In this document: piece by piece, positions 1-13,300 of the stretch
Numbering within the stretch: the first letter of the stretch is position 1
Layout of the letters: every line of letters starts with the position of its first letter
Assembly (NCBI GenBank): GCA_036874045.1
Contig: JAZBRI010000004.1
Location: 2,418,001 to 2,482,000, forward strand
Reading direction: 5' to 3'
DNA: 64,000 nt
Source: Cymodocea nodosa
Lineage: Eukaryota; Streptophyta; Magnoliopsida; Alismatales; Cymodoceaceae
Translations under genes and position numbers: made by a program
The notes under the pieces: generated by a model
Database searches by the model: none
The model's input: the letters and a program-made list of their open reading frames with translations, nothing else
What the model was told of the DNA's origin: nothing

Positions 1-773
1 CTTATTATTTGTAAAACGTCTGAGCACAAGCGTTTTACAAGCAAAGTGTGGTTAACACACACCACGTATAAAAAGGAATTGTTTTCTAGTTAACCTTGTA
101 ATTGTGTTGGCACGTAAAGCTACTCGTTGCTTTCTTGAATTAATTTTAAGTTTTATTGGGACAACCTTATAATTTTAGGTTAATATTTTCCTAACCTTTT
201 CATAGATGAGATCATTTTTATTATAAACATTAATAATATTTTATGTTTTAGGTGTTTAAAATGATATATTAAAATTGATTTCAATATAACATCTATATAA
301 TTTACGAAGAAAAAAGAAGAAGATATAATTGATTGTGTGAGCACATGGTGTGGGCTCGGTGGTTCGAACCAAACTGGTTCACCACGAAAGAACAAAATTG
401 GCTATTATGTTGTACTTGAAAAATTTTAAATATGACTTATTCAGACATGTCACTTGAAAATAAAACAACAGTTAGCTAATTTATTAACGCAATATCTAGA
501 TATGCAGCATTTTGCCGAATTATTATCCCAATATATGCTATATATTTACTCACCAACTTCAAGGAGTGTTGAATACTCATTTTCTGTTACGGTTCTGTTA
601 AGGTTGGTTATTCTGTTCGATGTCCTTATTCGTCAATATTATTTTTCTTTTGATTGATCGTGTAATTGTCTCTCTAATATATAATGGACGGACTATATAT
701 TTTTACCCTAAACCCTTTCCACTTTCCTCCGTTGCTGTCCCTTCGTCGTCGTCTTTCGCCTCCCACACCACTT
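1..773. other. AT-rich 5' flank of the bS21 gene
   Basis: No coding sequence is recognised up to about 690. The short open frames here lack family features or codon bias. From about 690 the sequence turns C/T-rich, with repeated cgtcgtcgtc and tttccactttcctcc tracts just before the start codon at 774. This looks like a plant 5' UTR. No promoter element could be fixed with confidence. Confidence 0.4.
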
Positions 774-1147
774 ATGAATCGCGTCGCACGAACACTTCCT
801 TCCTTCCTCTCCTCTCGTGGCCCTAGCGGACTCGCACGGAGAGGCGGCGGCGCTGGCGGTGGCGGTGGCTCCCTAGGACACAAGCAGCAGCAGCAGCAAC
901 AGAGGGGAATCACGGTGAAGGTCAACAACGGGAACGTGGAGGGGGCACTGCAGCTGCTGGCCCGAAAGATGAGGGACAGCGGGATGGAGTCCCTCATAAA
1001 GAAGAAGGCCTACTTCGACCGGTGGATGTGCGACTACCACGTGAAGGATTCCACCAGGAGGTACGTCAATCGTAGGAAGATCGAGTACAGGATCCGTAAC
1101 CAGGAACTCTTCCGAACACTGAAGACGCTCCTTTCCAAGAAGATGAG
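774..1147 (+). CDS. Mitochondrial-type ribosomal protein bS21, main coding exon
   Basis: The protein begins MNRVARTLPSFL, an Arg/Ser-rich, acid-free N-terminus typical of a mitochondrial presequence. A Gly run and a Gln run (about residues 24-43) follow. The bS21 core starts at RGITVKVNNGNVEGAL (about residue 44) and runs through ARKMRDSG to the basic helical tail ending LLSKKM. bS21 is a small-subunit protein near the 3' end of 16S-type rRNA and the mRNA exit. The ATG at 774 is preferred over the in-frame ATG at 684 because the extra 30 residues are hydrophobic and UTR-like. The 3' end is uncertain. A GT donor follows GATGAG at 1148. If it is used, acceptor sequence at about 3114 would add one codon and a stop. 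If it is not used, the frame closes at 1190, and a better donor (GAG/GTATGC) lies one base past that stop. Family assignment is firm; the exact C-terminus is not. Confidence 0.8.
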
Positions 1148-1190
1148 GTGCGCTTTTCCGCTTTTTGGTTTTCTTCTGCAATTGACGTGA

Positions 1191-2166
1191 GGTATGCTTG
1201 CTCTTGATAAATGTGGGTCACTCCAGTGCCAGCTTGCCATGGGCTATGGCTTGATTGATTGCGGGGGGGAGGGGGAAGGGTGTTTTGTTGAGAAATGAAC
1301 CGAGTACTGTCGGCTTAACAATGATTGATGCCTTATAAAGAAGTTAATTCGTAATAAGGGGAAATAGCACCATCTGAAGATAGAAAAATAATCAACGAAT
1401 GTGGTTCAACCTTATTGAACCAAGAGTTTTAGCTGTATGTTTTAGAAGGGAAGAATTTAATATAGATAAAAGTAAAATAAGTAGAGGAAGGTGGAAAAGT
1501 ACATGGTTAAATGCTTAAATTCATGTGAATTAAAAGAATAAAAATATAAAAGAAGACGTAGCACTAGATAGAAATAGATAGAGAGTGTTTAATTAGGTTT
1601 TTGGAGTGTTGTCCCATATAGTGCTGTAGTCGGATAAAAGAAAGTTTTTGAAATAGCTAGCCCGTCAATGACCTCATCAATTGGTATTTAAATGGAGTAG
1701 TTTAGGACTGACTTTTCCATACGACCCCTGACTCCATTATAAATATCAATTCCAAACCTACACGATCTGTAGAAAGTAATGGCTCTGCTTGCAATGTGTA
1801 ACTCATTATATGAGTGATTATGTAGGGCACCATCAAAGCACAGAGTTCTAATAGAGACCTTGAAGGATATTTTAAGTTTTGACGCAGCTTCAAATTGAGA
1901 CACATGATAATATAAGTTATGGGTGCAATATTATGAGGAAATACACATTTCAGACAAATTGTTCAAGCCCAAAAGTTTGTTTCTCCAAAAAAATACAAAT
2001 AATTATAAATTTATATAATATATAAATAAAGATAATCATGTCAAGTTTGTTTTAGGTTAGTGAATCCCTTCACTAAATCATCCCATTTAGAATAAACAAG
2101 GAATACCCTCCTATCAACCCACACCAAAATGTCAAGGAAAAATCTCCCATTAGGGGAAGGTGGAGC
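1191..2166. other. Intron or 3' flank of the bS21 gene, no second gene seen
   Basis: This is AT-rich sequence with many stops in all frames. The 71-codon minus-strand frame at 1688-1903 resembles no family I know. The stretch probably lies in a bS21 intron or 3' UTR intron, because good donors sit at 1148 and 1192. Confidence 0.35.
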
Positions 2167-2577
2167 TAGGCCTATAAATGGATATTTGAAATCCAAAATC
2201 TGATTTGTATCTGAATCCATTTGGTATGAAAGTATCCAAAATCAAAATCTGATGGATCTTAATCAGATTTTGAGATTCATTTACGAAAATGTTTTGAACA
2301 GAATCAAATTTACATATCTCTTATCATTGTGAAATAGTCATATTCAGATTTTGATTTTGGTTTTAATGTTTAGATTGAGCTTTTTTGGGATTTAGATATC
2401 ATTCAAATTTAGATTTTAGATTTGAATAAAGGATTGGGTTGTACTAGACTCAGATATTATCTATGTTTTGATAAATCCTTCAAATTCAAATACATATATT
2501 TATATGGTTATCGAAATATTAAACAGAGATTTGGATTATCAGAATATCAAATGGATACGGATTCAAATATAGGCCTA
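2167..2577. mobile_element. Palindromic MITE-like element rich in GGATTT/GATATCC motifs
   Basis: The unit begins and ends with the palindrome TAGGCCTA, followed inward by TA-rich sequence (taggcctataaatggata on the left; the reverse complement of the right end reads taggcctatatttgaatc). The interior alternates copies of aatccaaaatctgattt and its complement, so the whole piece could fold into a long imperfect hairpin. It has no coding capacity. This structure fits a miniature inverted-repeat element. Superfamily and target duplication were not resolved. Confidence 0.5.
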
Positions 2578-3550
2578 TCCAGATCTAATCCACTTTTTAC
2601 TTCCCCAGGTGGAGCACAATGATGCATAGCCCCATTGGTGCAAATTTTCACCCCAGTCACAAATGGGTCGAGGACCTATTGATTTGACTGGTAGGAATGA
2701 TTAGTAAGCATTTCTGGGGATAATTATTCTAAGAAATTAATGAAAGTCAAGATATACGTATTGATGGATATGTGCTATAAAGAAGTGATAAATAACTAAT
2801 AATCAATTTAGAAAGGAAAAGATTGCATATATTATTAATATATGTTAACAAACTAAATAGTGACAGAATGTTTTAACATTTCTGCAGTCAATATTTCAAC
2901 TTTCCTTTGACATCCAGTCTTTGTTGTATTATCTCTCTTGCCATCACAATTGCTAGGTTCAACTTGTGAAATGTCAGTAATATTCCTTTTTGTTATCCAC
3001 CTCACGGTAGATTTATAGTTAACATTGGTCTATCTACCTGCTGAAAAGTCAGCACACTTAATTGATATGACTAAAGACTAATGAGCTGAATACTGAATTA
3101 TTTGTATGCATAGGATGTAAGGCATGTTACCGTTGGCATAGAAACATAATGGCACTTCATGAATGGTCGGTCGAATTTTATGGTTGGGGAGATGTGGTAC
3201 CAATGCATATTCAGATAATGCATTCTTTAGTGTTTATAGAAAAATGATTTTCTGCTAGATGTTGTATGGTTGAATAAGACAAATGTTTTATATTCATGGA
3301 GCATTGGACTATCACGTGTTAATGCATGGAGTAATTTAGTGTTGCACCACTCATACCAAATTAATGTCTGTGATGGTAATTTGTGTGACCTGTATGGCCG
3401 TATTCATTGGTATTACTTGCAATTTGTCTGGTCAGCTATTTATGACAATCTTCCCTAGGGACAGGATACTTGAGGTTGTGTGTTATGACTATTGTTTCCA
3501 TTCCTCTAAAGATCGTGTTCTCTCTCTAATAGTCTACTGAACTAAAAATG
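2578..3550. other. Unassigned AT-rich DNA
   Basis: No gene is recognised. A possible acceptor for the bS21 gene (tgcatag/gatgtaag) lies at about 3113. The 62-codon frame at 3270-3458 shows no family resemblance. Confidence 0.3.
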
Positions 3551-4425
3551 CTCACAACATATTTGTCATTTCCCGACCGATATGGCTAAATTTCCATCGT
3601 TAAAATGACTCTGATGAAAAATCCATCAGCCATGTGTTGTTGCTTAATACCTTTTCGGCCATGAACTTAACGATGGAGGCCGCCAGAATCTCCCCACTCG
3701 ACCCATGATCCTTAAAAAAATATTAGGTTCGCCAGTACTATAATCATTAGAGATCAATGTCCAGTCAGCTTTGGAACAAGCACAGATGGCTTAACAAAGG
3801 ACAGGGGAGAAAGATTTTGTTTTTTTTTTTTTACTGAAAATGCCGCAATTTTCTTCTCGTCACCCAACCAAAAAATAATTGCTTAGGAAAAATAAACAAT
3901 ATGCTATAGCATAGTAGAGAAGCGTACCTTTGATAGGAGATGTTTATTTTTTTTGTATTCTCATCACCCGAGGTCTCCAACCACAAGAACACCTCTGATG
4001 ATGAGAAATTTCATAACAAGGAGAGAGAGAGAGAAGGAGGAGGAGGAGGAGGAGGAGGAGGAGGAGGAGGAGAGAGATTATGGTGTTGTCGTTGTCCAGT
4101 GTGGGGATTATGGTGTCACTGGAGAGTACGGATGGTGTGGAGAGAAGTTGCCAAAGAAGTCATTGGATGGAGATCTGGATAGAAAAGTTGCTGGCGTGGA
4201 AGACGGACAACATGGAAGAGTGGCGTGGTGACTGAACTCATGGATGGAGAAATAATTAAAAGAAAATCCTTCGGAATGGGCAAATAATTGAAAATTTTCG
4301 ATTTCATGGCTACGGTGATGGAAAATTCCGTCACCAATAGTTTCAATGGAAATTCCATCGCTATTAGCGATTGATTTCATTCTGCGGGCATATTTCCGTC
4401 AGCAATTCATGTATTTGTTGTAGTG
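3551..4425 (-). mobile_element. Non-autonomous CACTA (En/Spm-type) transposon relic
   Basis: Read on the minus strand, the right boundary begins CACTACAACAAATACATG, the hallmark CACTA terminus. Subterminal copies of gacggaaa and gcgatggaattt follow, as in plant CACTA elements. The left end carries a degraded version (ctcacaacatatttgtcatt) and ttccatcgttaaaatgac motifs in opposite orientation. The interior has no transposase, only a purine microsatellite and a short GC-rich segment. It is therefore an internally deleted copy. The expected 3-bp target duplication is not clear. Confidence 0.72.
4020..4076. repeat. (GA)n-(GGA)n microsatellite
   Basis: About six GA units are followed by roughly twelve GGA units inside the CACTA relic. 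The open frames that translate it as poly-Gly or poly-Glu are by-products of the repeat and are not called genes. Confidence 0.9.
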
Positions 4426-7391
4426 ACTTGTTCTTTTGAGGTTTGAATATGGAACATATGATTGGCTTCATTTTGATACTTTAAGTCGTTGATTCCCTAC
4501 TTATCCATGCTCTTCTTGGAAGTCGTATAGCACTGAATACATATATAATGTTGCTTGGAGTGATAATGTTGAATTAAGGCAGTTATTGCACGAAACAAGT
4601 ATTTTTTACCGTCACTTGCTGCTTTAGACAGGGCAGGATACATATGTCTAACTGATATTTCCGTACCACACTGTACATTTTCAGTGGGTACTTGTCATCT
4701 GCTCCTTTGAGAATAAATTTATACACCCTTTTAGTTGCAGAAAAGCAATTGGCAAAAATCATATTTTTATATTCAATCGGATAAAGAAAATATCTTTCAA
4801 TTACCTGCTCTCTTAATATTCTCTTCTTACCACGATTGTTGTTCTAAAACCAAATAGTGGACCAATCGTTTGAACGGCAATGATATATGATTGATTGATA
4901 TTATAAATTCTGTGCCTGTCGGCTGATCGTTCTGTTTTCAAAATTTCAGTGGTCACTGAAGGTGATGCTAATTTGGGATGCTGATGGTTCTGTTTTCACT
5001 ATGTAGCTACTTGCTTCCTTAAGGTGATCTACTCTTATTTTTCTACTTGGATTTTTTTTGACTTGATCGTCAGCGAAGGGAAAAATAATCACCATGATAA
5101 ATCATGTGATGATAGATTTATTTGTCATTTCTTTAACATGTAATATTCGACAGGTTGTAATCTCTTTCACATGAAACTAATGTGGTTTTACGTTTTTACT
5201 AGAACTAAATTAATAAAGAAAACTCTATGCTAACCCAGAACTCCTTTAATCATAGGAACAGAACCATGTTACAAGTTTTTATTTAGAATTGCAAATCTAT
5301 TCATACCAGTGTTACATGAAATTAATGTTATTCACACAAAACTAAGGTACTCATATGATTTAAAATTACCATAGCCATGCCTCCTAATCGATAGACGTTT
5401 TACAGAAACTGAATTAACAAGAACAAACAGTATTTTTTACTTGTTGATCGAAAATGGTTTGAATTTTAAACTCAAAAAAAGTAATAAAACTAAAATGCAT
5501 TCAAATTCAAAAAAGAAAGTAAACTAATTAATCTCGAAATCTCTCTTAAATTTGTCTCTCTGACGCTATTTTCCAGATATATTGCTATTTTGAACAGCAT
5601 GTTTCGTTTCAATTATCGGCAATCAAACGAACCATAGTGATCGAAATTCAATACCGTACGTTCTGAAAAAATAACTTGTCCATTAAGGAAACTTCTTCAT
5701 CCTAAGAGTCATAATAAATCTCTCGTAAATCATTATCAAAATAAATATGAAATCCATTAAACATCAATGATACCGTCAAATTAGTCTACGTTCAAGAGGT
5801 ACGAGAACCTTTCCTTAAATCATGGGATTTGACCGAGCATTTGATTTCAAATTTTCCAAACCATAGATCACGAGTAAAAAATGTTCTGAATGTTTACAGA
5901 AAAAATGAGCATATTTTAAAAATGTGTACTACCAGGAAAAGTGAATGTAATCTTGCAACGCAGTGGTAAGAATGCAAGTGAAAGTATCTTTCATCTTGTA
6001 AGGATCTCTCTTAAAGTGGTTAAAAGTTAAGGTTTTATTTGCCCTTTGACAAGTTAGCAAAAGTTTCATTTGGTAATGATTATTTTAATCTAATGTAAGA
6101 TGATAAGCCAACACTTTCATAAATGTTGTAGAATCTAGCTTTTATCCATTCAGCATTTTTAAGTCAAATCATGATAACATTTTTAAATTGATGTATATAT
6201 AAAATTCACATATAAATAATAATTTCGTAATCATTATTTAAAAATGTTAACATATTATATGCCAATAAAAATAATAATTATCAAACATCTCCCAAGTATC
6301 TTATCAAAAATGATTATTTGTCACTTTCTTTATGTATATTCACATGTCTATTTTGAATTCACTCTCTTCATAAATTTTATTTTGCTTAAAGTGAATTATT
6401 CTTACATTTGGAGTGTCCCAGGATGTTGCAATAGGGATCGTTCCTTCGTATTCGCTGGTGCACGTCCTCTTTCCTTCGCGGCGTTATCGTAGTTCATTGA
6501 AGAATGTTAGCTATCAGTGAGTACTTACGGTTACAACAATATTACCATCATAAAAAAGGATTTCTGAATTTCTAATGTGCATATATAGATGCATCCCAAG
6601 CTAAAAAATACACTAGTTTAAACTAAAATAACCTAAAGTATGATTAAAAGAATAACATTATCACGAGCACCTAACTACGTGAAAAAGGGTGAAAGATCAA
6701 TCATAAAAACCTAATTTAGCAGCTAAGATAACGAGATTGGATGTACATGACGGAAATTTCTAAAAATGACTCTTTCAATTTTCACTACATTTAAACTTTT
6801 CCTTTTCTTCCTCGTACAAAGTTTAGAATCTTATACAATCTTCCTTTTTATCTAACCTCTCCTCTAGCACAACCTTCTCTGGTGGATTTAATTAAGTTAC
6901 AGGTTAATTTCAATATACTATTTTTATAAACGATACGTCGAAGTATTCTAATCTTATCCTTTTTATAAAAATAAATATATTGTTTTTATAAATGATACAT
7001 CAAATTTTAGAAATAATGTAATATACCAATATATCAAATGATATGTTAAGCTCAAATTCTTTTAAATATCGAAACAGAAACAATTGTCTTCTAATGAATT
7101 CTCTTGAATTCCTGACTTTCTTTTATGCCACGTTATATGTGAACAAACAAACTCTCATAGAAAATAACCTTTCATACTACCTACATTCAGTAAGAGTATG
7201 GAAGCAAATGAGGAAATTACGAAATTATTTTGCCCTAGCAACCGACTAAGTGCTGCAACATGGCATTACACAACAAATGATCAACACCAAGTAATTACCT
7301 TCTTTCATATGCAACTATAATGAGCGATAAATTAGAAATGGACTTCACATAAATGTCAATTGAGACCTATATTAACATGTAATATAACTTA
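4426..7391. other. Intergenic AT-rich DNA between bS21 and the 3' end of the F-box gene
   Basis: No gene is recognised in about 3 kb. The segment 6895-7035 repeats the motif tactatttttataaacgata with variations, and similar sequence recurs at 31395-31530. This suggests fragments of one dispersed repeat family. The part just right of 7250 probably includes the 3' UTR of the minus-strand F-box gene. Confidence 0.35.
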
Positions 7392-10300
7392 TTACCTATC
7401 AATGGTTCTCTCCCAATGACTCGAATTTTGGAACCGGAACTTCACAATATAATACATGCTGCCACAACTCCCGGTAACATGTTGGACATCAACATTGATA
7501 ATGCGATCTATGTAAGTAATCGGTAAAGCCATTTGTTTCCAATAATTTTCCTTGTCTTTGGACACGGGATACATCTCATATGCCTCGATCTAGAAATAGC
7601 GAAGGAAGATGAGTAAGTCGCCATTTACAGATAATTTTAAAAATCAACAACTAGATGATAGGCATTACCATGGGTTCTTCTCTCGTAAGAGTTTCTTCAT
7701 TTTCAGATACGGGACACATTTCGTATGCCTGGATCAAAAAATTTGAATAATGAAAAAAGAATGAATCACAAGTTTCAGAGATTTCTTGCATCATGAACTC
7801 ACAAAGGGAAGATGCAAGTTACCACAGGTTCTTCTATTGTAAGAGTTTCGAGATGTGGTATGCATTCCAAGAGCCATTTTACCGATGGACATATGTCTCT
7901 CTGGAGTGAATTAATCAGCTTCAAATTCCTTAGATTATGAAATACAGGTAAGCCTTCCACCAAGTCAAGATAGTTGGACGGAAACTGAATGCACAGCAAA
8001 AAGACACAGTTAAGATGCAGAAAATATATCTAATAAAGTCCACAGAGTATGGTGTAAGTACAAAAAGAAAAGATGCCGGCTTCTTGCTTACATCACAATA
8101 TTAGTATTGTTTCCATCATTATGAACGCTTGACCAGCACCACTAATTATTATTATTATCAGACAAGAAAATAACCAAATTTAATAACTACAATCAAAAGT
8201 TTTCTTAGCTATATAAGAATCCAACATGACTGTATTGCATATAATAGGGTAGGCAATGTAAATGGTAAACTCAATACACAAGGGAGAGATTATTCCTATG
8301 ATTTGAATCCATGACCACAATATAACAATCTTATCATTGCACTAAGGATTGTCCACTACATGCATTTTGCTTTTTTTTTGATAAAAGTAACATTTTTCCT
8401 TTAAGTTGAATCCAAGATTCCTTTCTTCACAAGAAACCTGAAAACCAACTGTATAATTCATTATTAGTACAACTAACATGATTGTAGTATTGCAATTTGA
8501 GTGACTTTAGTAAGTCATTCTACATTAAGTCACGTAAATGAGGCCCCAAGTCTATCTTTAATTTGCTAGTCTCATCAAGTAAATAACTTGTAACCAACTC
8601 CAATTTTCCATCCCAAGACTCTGAGGTAATCCTCTGTAGTTCAAATTTGAAATTAATTTTTTTTCCATTTCAACCACCAAAACATATCATCTGCAAAAGG
8701 CATTCACAAAATACCACTCATTGCATTTGCTTCAGTTGGATCAAGAGAAAAAATATAAAAACTCAGAATTGAACCTTGATGTATTAGAATTGATGATCCT
8801 AGGTGACAAATAACTTTCAATGCTAGTTACCATCTTCAAATACATACCTTTGATTGCAACAGTATCTCAGACCAACAATTGTTTTCTTTCTAGCATGCAT
8901 CATAATAAGCCATAGGTATTCATTTTTATTAACTTGACCAAATCATAAATGCAAATACTTGATTTTCAAACTAGAAAATGTCAACAAGCCACAAATAAAA
9001 TTTATACAGTCAGGAACTTTGCAAAAAAAAAAAAAGTTATACAGGCTGGACAAACAATATGGGGAGCATATCATAACTGGAAGACAATCGTGTTATTGAC
9101 AATATGAAAATGTTGCAATAGAAGCCAAAGCGTTCTGGTAAAACACTAAATTGATTATATTTGAATATTACATTAATGCAAGCAAAATCTAGCTGCAGAT
9201 TTTAAACGGTACAGTTCTAGAGCAAGGACAGCAAATGAATAATTAATTTAGGCAAACCAATCTTATGAGGATAGCAACTTGCAGTGTTATGTCATTCAAT
9301 AAAAAATAACAGAACTTGTGCGTTTGCTAGAAACAGAAAGTGAGCATTGTCAACAACACTCTGATAGGAAAAAGACAATCACCATGAGGTAGTTTCTTAC
9401 AAACACCACTTTATCATGAAAGATAGCCTTGGAGACAACACTCTGTTAGGAAAATAAACTTTAGCTGAATTAGTTACCTATAAACACCACTTTGTTGTCA
9501 AATACTAAATAGACAGAAATATAAAAATGAAAATATAACATAAAAACTGCAGATGTGACTGAAGTGGAAATAATCCTCATAATGTAGGGCAGCTGAATAA
9601 ACTACCTTAAGGCCCATTTATGCACTCAAAAAGTAATAGAAAAGAACAGAAAGAAAAACTCAGAAAGTTATAAAAATGACAGAAAAGAAAGTTACAAAAA
9701 ATTACAAAAAGTCAGTAGAAATATGAGTGTTTGTCCATAATAAAGAATGTAACAAAAAGCAACAAAAAGTAATAGAATATAGATTTAATAAAATATAATT
9801 ATTCAATACTCGTGACAAATTTATAGATAAAATATATTTTTTACAATAAAAGATAATGAAATATGATTTTTATGATTTATAATGATAAAATATGATTTTT
9901 AAGATAAAAGATGATAAAATATGATTTTTATGATAAATATGATTGTTATGATTTATGGTAATAAAATATGATTTTTATGATTTATGATCATAAAATATGA
10001 TTTTTAAGATAAAATATGATTTTTATGATGAAACATGATTTTCATAGTAAAAAATGATAAAATATGATTTTTATGATTTATAATGATAACATTATTTTTA
10101 AGATGAAAGATGCTAAAATATGATTTATGATAATAACATATGATTCATAAAAAAATTAAAAGAAAACTTTTGCTCAACATATAGTGAGGATGAATTGTTA
10201 CTTTTCAACTTATTCACACCTCTCAAGGTTGAAAAGAAGATATGAAAAAAAATCTTTCCTGAGAAAGTTGGAGTGGAAAGTTTATCAAATTTTCCTCTAC

Positions 10301-13300
10301 TTTCCATCATGTACAAACACTCTACGTTTTATCTGAACTTTCTATTACTTTCTCTTCTATCTCTTTTCACCACTTTTCATCATACATAAACCTCCCCTTA
10401 GTATGAGCAGCTAGCCTGACTAATCCCCCACATGTGTGCAAAGCACCTCAACTTATAGAGTGGCCTCCACATCTATCGACCATTAGAGTTATGCAAGTGA
10501 TACACATCCCCCTTACTTAGTGGCATGGCCAACTTGGTTGGAGCACTCATCCTAATCACCCCATTTGTGCAAGAAGCTCTAAACCACCTTTGAAGGGACA
10601 AACTAGCAAGGTTGAATAGGTTGAGTAAGCTTAGTAAGTGGATCAACCCCATCACGTAGGGTGACATAGTGGTAGTTCATATGATATGGTCATCATATGG
10701 AGCCAAAATGACCACCAACTGACCCTATGGGCACTAACCTTTCTCCTATGTGTCTATCATCGTAGAACTAGGTGGTAGAATAGGATTTGTAGGTCACCAA
10801 CTACCCCTACTCACCACCCTCAATTATAAATACTTCAATAAATGTAGCATTATGGTATGCTTATCCAACCCTATAATCTAATCTATCACCTCTTAGTACA
10901 CTTCATTGACTTGGGGATTGAAGGGAACCAAATCAACCACAATCTAGCCATCCTATCCACTATTTTACAGGTCAAAGCTTCTGACTAGCTCAAGCAAGTT
11001 GAGTTAGTCAACTAGTCTAGTGCAGCAGGAGACAGATCAATAGGTGTTGTTTGTGCAAACTACCACTTGTTCAACTAAGCAAACTGCATGCCTCACACAT
11101 GCTCCCAAGCAACTTGAATTGTTGAAAATAGCATCGCTAACAGCATGGTTGAGAGAGAGATGTTGAGGCAAATATATAAGCAGATCAAATAACTAGTGAA
11201 TGATGTTAGGTAGTTGAAGGAAAAGCAAGTGGTTGACCCCAGCCAATTTAGGGAGCCAAGCCTACTTACAAAAGAAAGCATCCAAAGAGAGTCACCTCCC
11301 TGAATTGCATCCCTGTTGTTGGAGAGGAACATCCTACCCAAGGGAGACCCCTTTCAAACAAGGGGGAACCTAAGGGAGGGGACAACCAATTGGATTGGTT
11401 GGAGAGCTAATTGAAGGGGCTGGAGAACTGAGAGTCCAGTGTAGCTAAGGTAGCTTTGATATCAAAGGAGCCTCCATTCATTGAGGCCATTGAGAATGAG
11501 CCCCTACAGAAAGGGTTCAAGGTGCCAACCATGGAGATGTACATTAGTAAGAGTGACCTAGTCAACAACATCTAGGTATTTAGGGACCTATTACCCATCT
11601 AGCATGCATCCAACGCTATGATGTGTTGGATTTTTCCCACTACCCTGAGGGGGATCACTTGGACCTAGTTTGCATATCTACCCCTCATTTTATCAATAGT
11701 TTTGTAGAGCTACAAGTTACTTTCATCATACACTTCACCAACCAGTGACACTTGGATTGGGACATAAACTACTTGTTCCCCATCAAGAAGCAGTCGTAAA
11801 CAATGAAGACCACTAGTAGTACCTAGTCTACCATGTTAGCGAAGTGCTAAAAGGCCTAGAGCTGCAATATCCCTATTAAAGAAGCTTACGTTGGTTGTTG
11901 TCATTGTGGCTTGAAGACTTGCAATGCATGTGCGGACTACTTAACCTGCATCTTCCTTAACCTCTTCCTCTCCAATGCCATAGTTGGCGATGTGAACATA
12001 TCCATGTCAAGGACACAGGTCACCTTCTAAGGACTTGCAACACAAACATTAGACAAGCTTAGGAGTGGTGGAAGGGATGCTTCCATTGCTTATCATTTGG
12101 ATTTCTTGGATAATGTAACAATGAACAAGATAAGAAATCTGGTTTGCTTGGTTGACTTCTATAGATTGTTCAATCTAGTTGGTAGAGGGAAGACATGTGG
12201 ATGCTTTGTTGCTTTGGGACAAATGACAAATGTGAGCAACCTCCCCCTATGCCAACTATTTATAAAGATGCCAACATGTAATACAAAACACCACCTATGA
12301 GTGATAGCATGATTACCAATGAAACAACACTAAGAGAAAACACACAACATGGTTGCCACAAGAAATGAGGCAAGGCTAACATTACTATTGTTGACACACT
12401 TTTTTGTACTTTGCTTCCTGCCTTAACGACCAACAAGCCAAGTGGGGGACTCTTGATATGGGGAGGTTGGTCGAACTGCCTTGGCATGGACGGTCAACCA
12501 GACCAACCCCCCATGTATGCAAAGCATCCTGAACCATTGGGTGGACTCCACAACAACCAACCTCCCAAGTTACATGGCTTATGCGTGTACCCTTTACCCA
12601 TTTATCTCAGTAGTATAGGCAGTCTGACTGAAACAAAGAGGTGATTATCTTGCTTGTCATAGTCGCTCCATCTGTGAAGGAGTTCCCAACCACTCTTAAA
12701 CAAATGAACTGGCAAGGAGAAACAGGTTGAGCTAGCTTAGCAAATGAATCAAACTCATCACATTAGGTGACATAAAGCTAGTCTATGCAATACAACCAAC
12801 ACATAGGGGCCAATGTGGCCACTAATTGGTCGTATGGACATTGACTTGTCTCCTATGTGTTTGTCATCACAAAGCTACACAATAGAGAGAGATTCACTAT
12901 GCATCAACTACTCCTATTCACCACCTTCAACTATAAATATCTCAATAAATGTAGTATTATGATACACTTATCTAACCTCGTAACCTAATTTATTTCCTCT
13001 TAGCATACTTCATTGATTTAAGCATTAAAGGGAACTCGATCAACCACAATTTGATCGGTCCTGTTCACTATTTGGCAAATCGAGGCTTTCAACAAACGCA
13101 AGCATGTCGAATGTGTCAACCAATCTAGCTCAACAGGAAGCAAATCACCTCCCCAATTTTAGCATATGAAATTTCACACAAAATGAGAAATTTTAGATGA
13201 CTGAAATTGCATGCAGCTCCAACATTTGGTGCTTTGTTTGTCAGCAAGCACTGGGAAATTGGAATTAAGCTCCAACATTTGGTGCTTCCATTCGCCAATG

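Larger units (their letters stand above)
10401..13147 (+). mobile_element. Short Tat-like Ty3/gypsy LTR element, non-autonomous and decayed
   Basis: Two diverged direct repeats (10401-11039 and 12454-13147) share many blocks, such as ataaatacttcaataaatgt and cacttcattgactt/gattta, and end in agatca and aaatca. Directly after the first repeat, taggtgttgtttgtgcaaac fits a CpG-decayed version of the tggcgccgt-type primer-binding site common in Tat/Athila elements. Just before the second, aagtgggggactct is a polypurine tract, followed by the terminus tgatatgggg. The 1.4 kb interior has no intact gag or pol. The element lies in F-box intron 1, sense strand opposite to the gene. Confidence 0.72.

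Noticed and set aside
330-400. tRNA-like ggttcgaacc motif
   Set aside because: The GTTCGAACC block could be a tRNA T-arm, but there is no upstream A box or cloverleaf at the right spacing.
3940-4380. Glycine- or glutamate-rich protein genes over the GGA repeat
   Set aside because: These frames only translate the microsatellite inside a CACTA relic, in several frames and on both strands.
7392-8000. A separate gene for the small minus-strand frames
   Set aside because: Splice sites, phase 0 junctions and LRR/FBD content join them to the F-box exon at 13392-14258.
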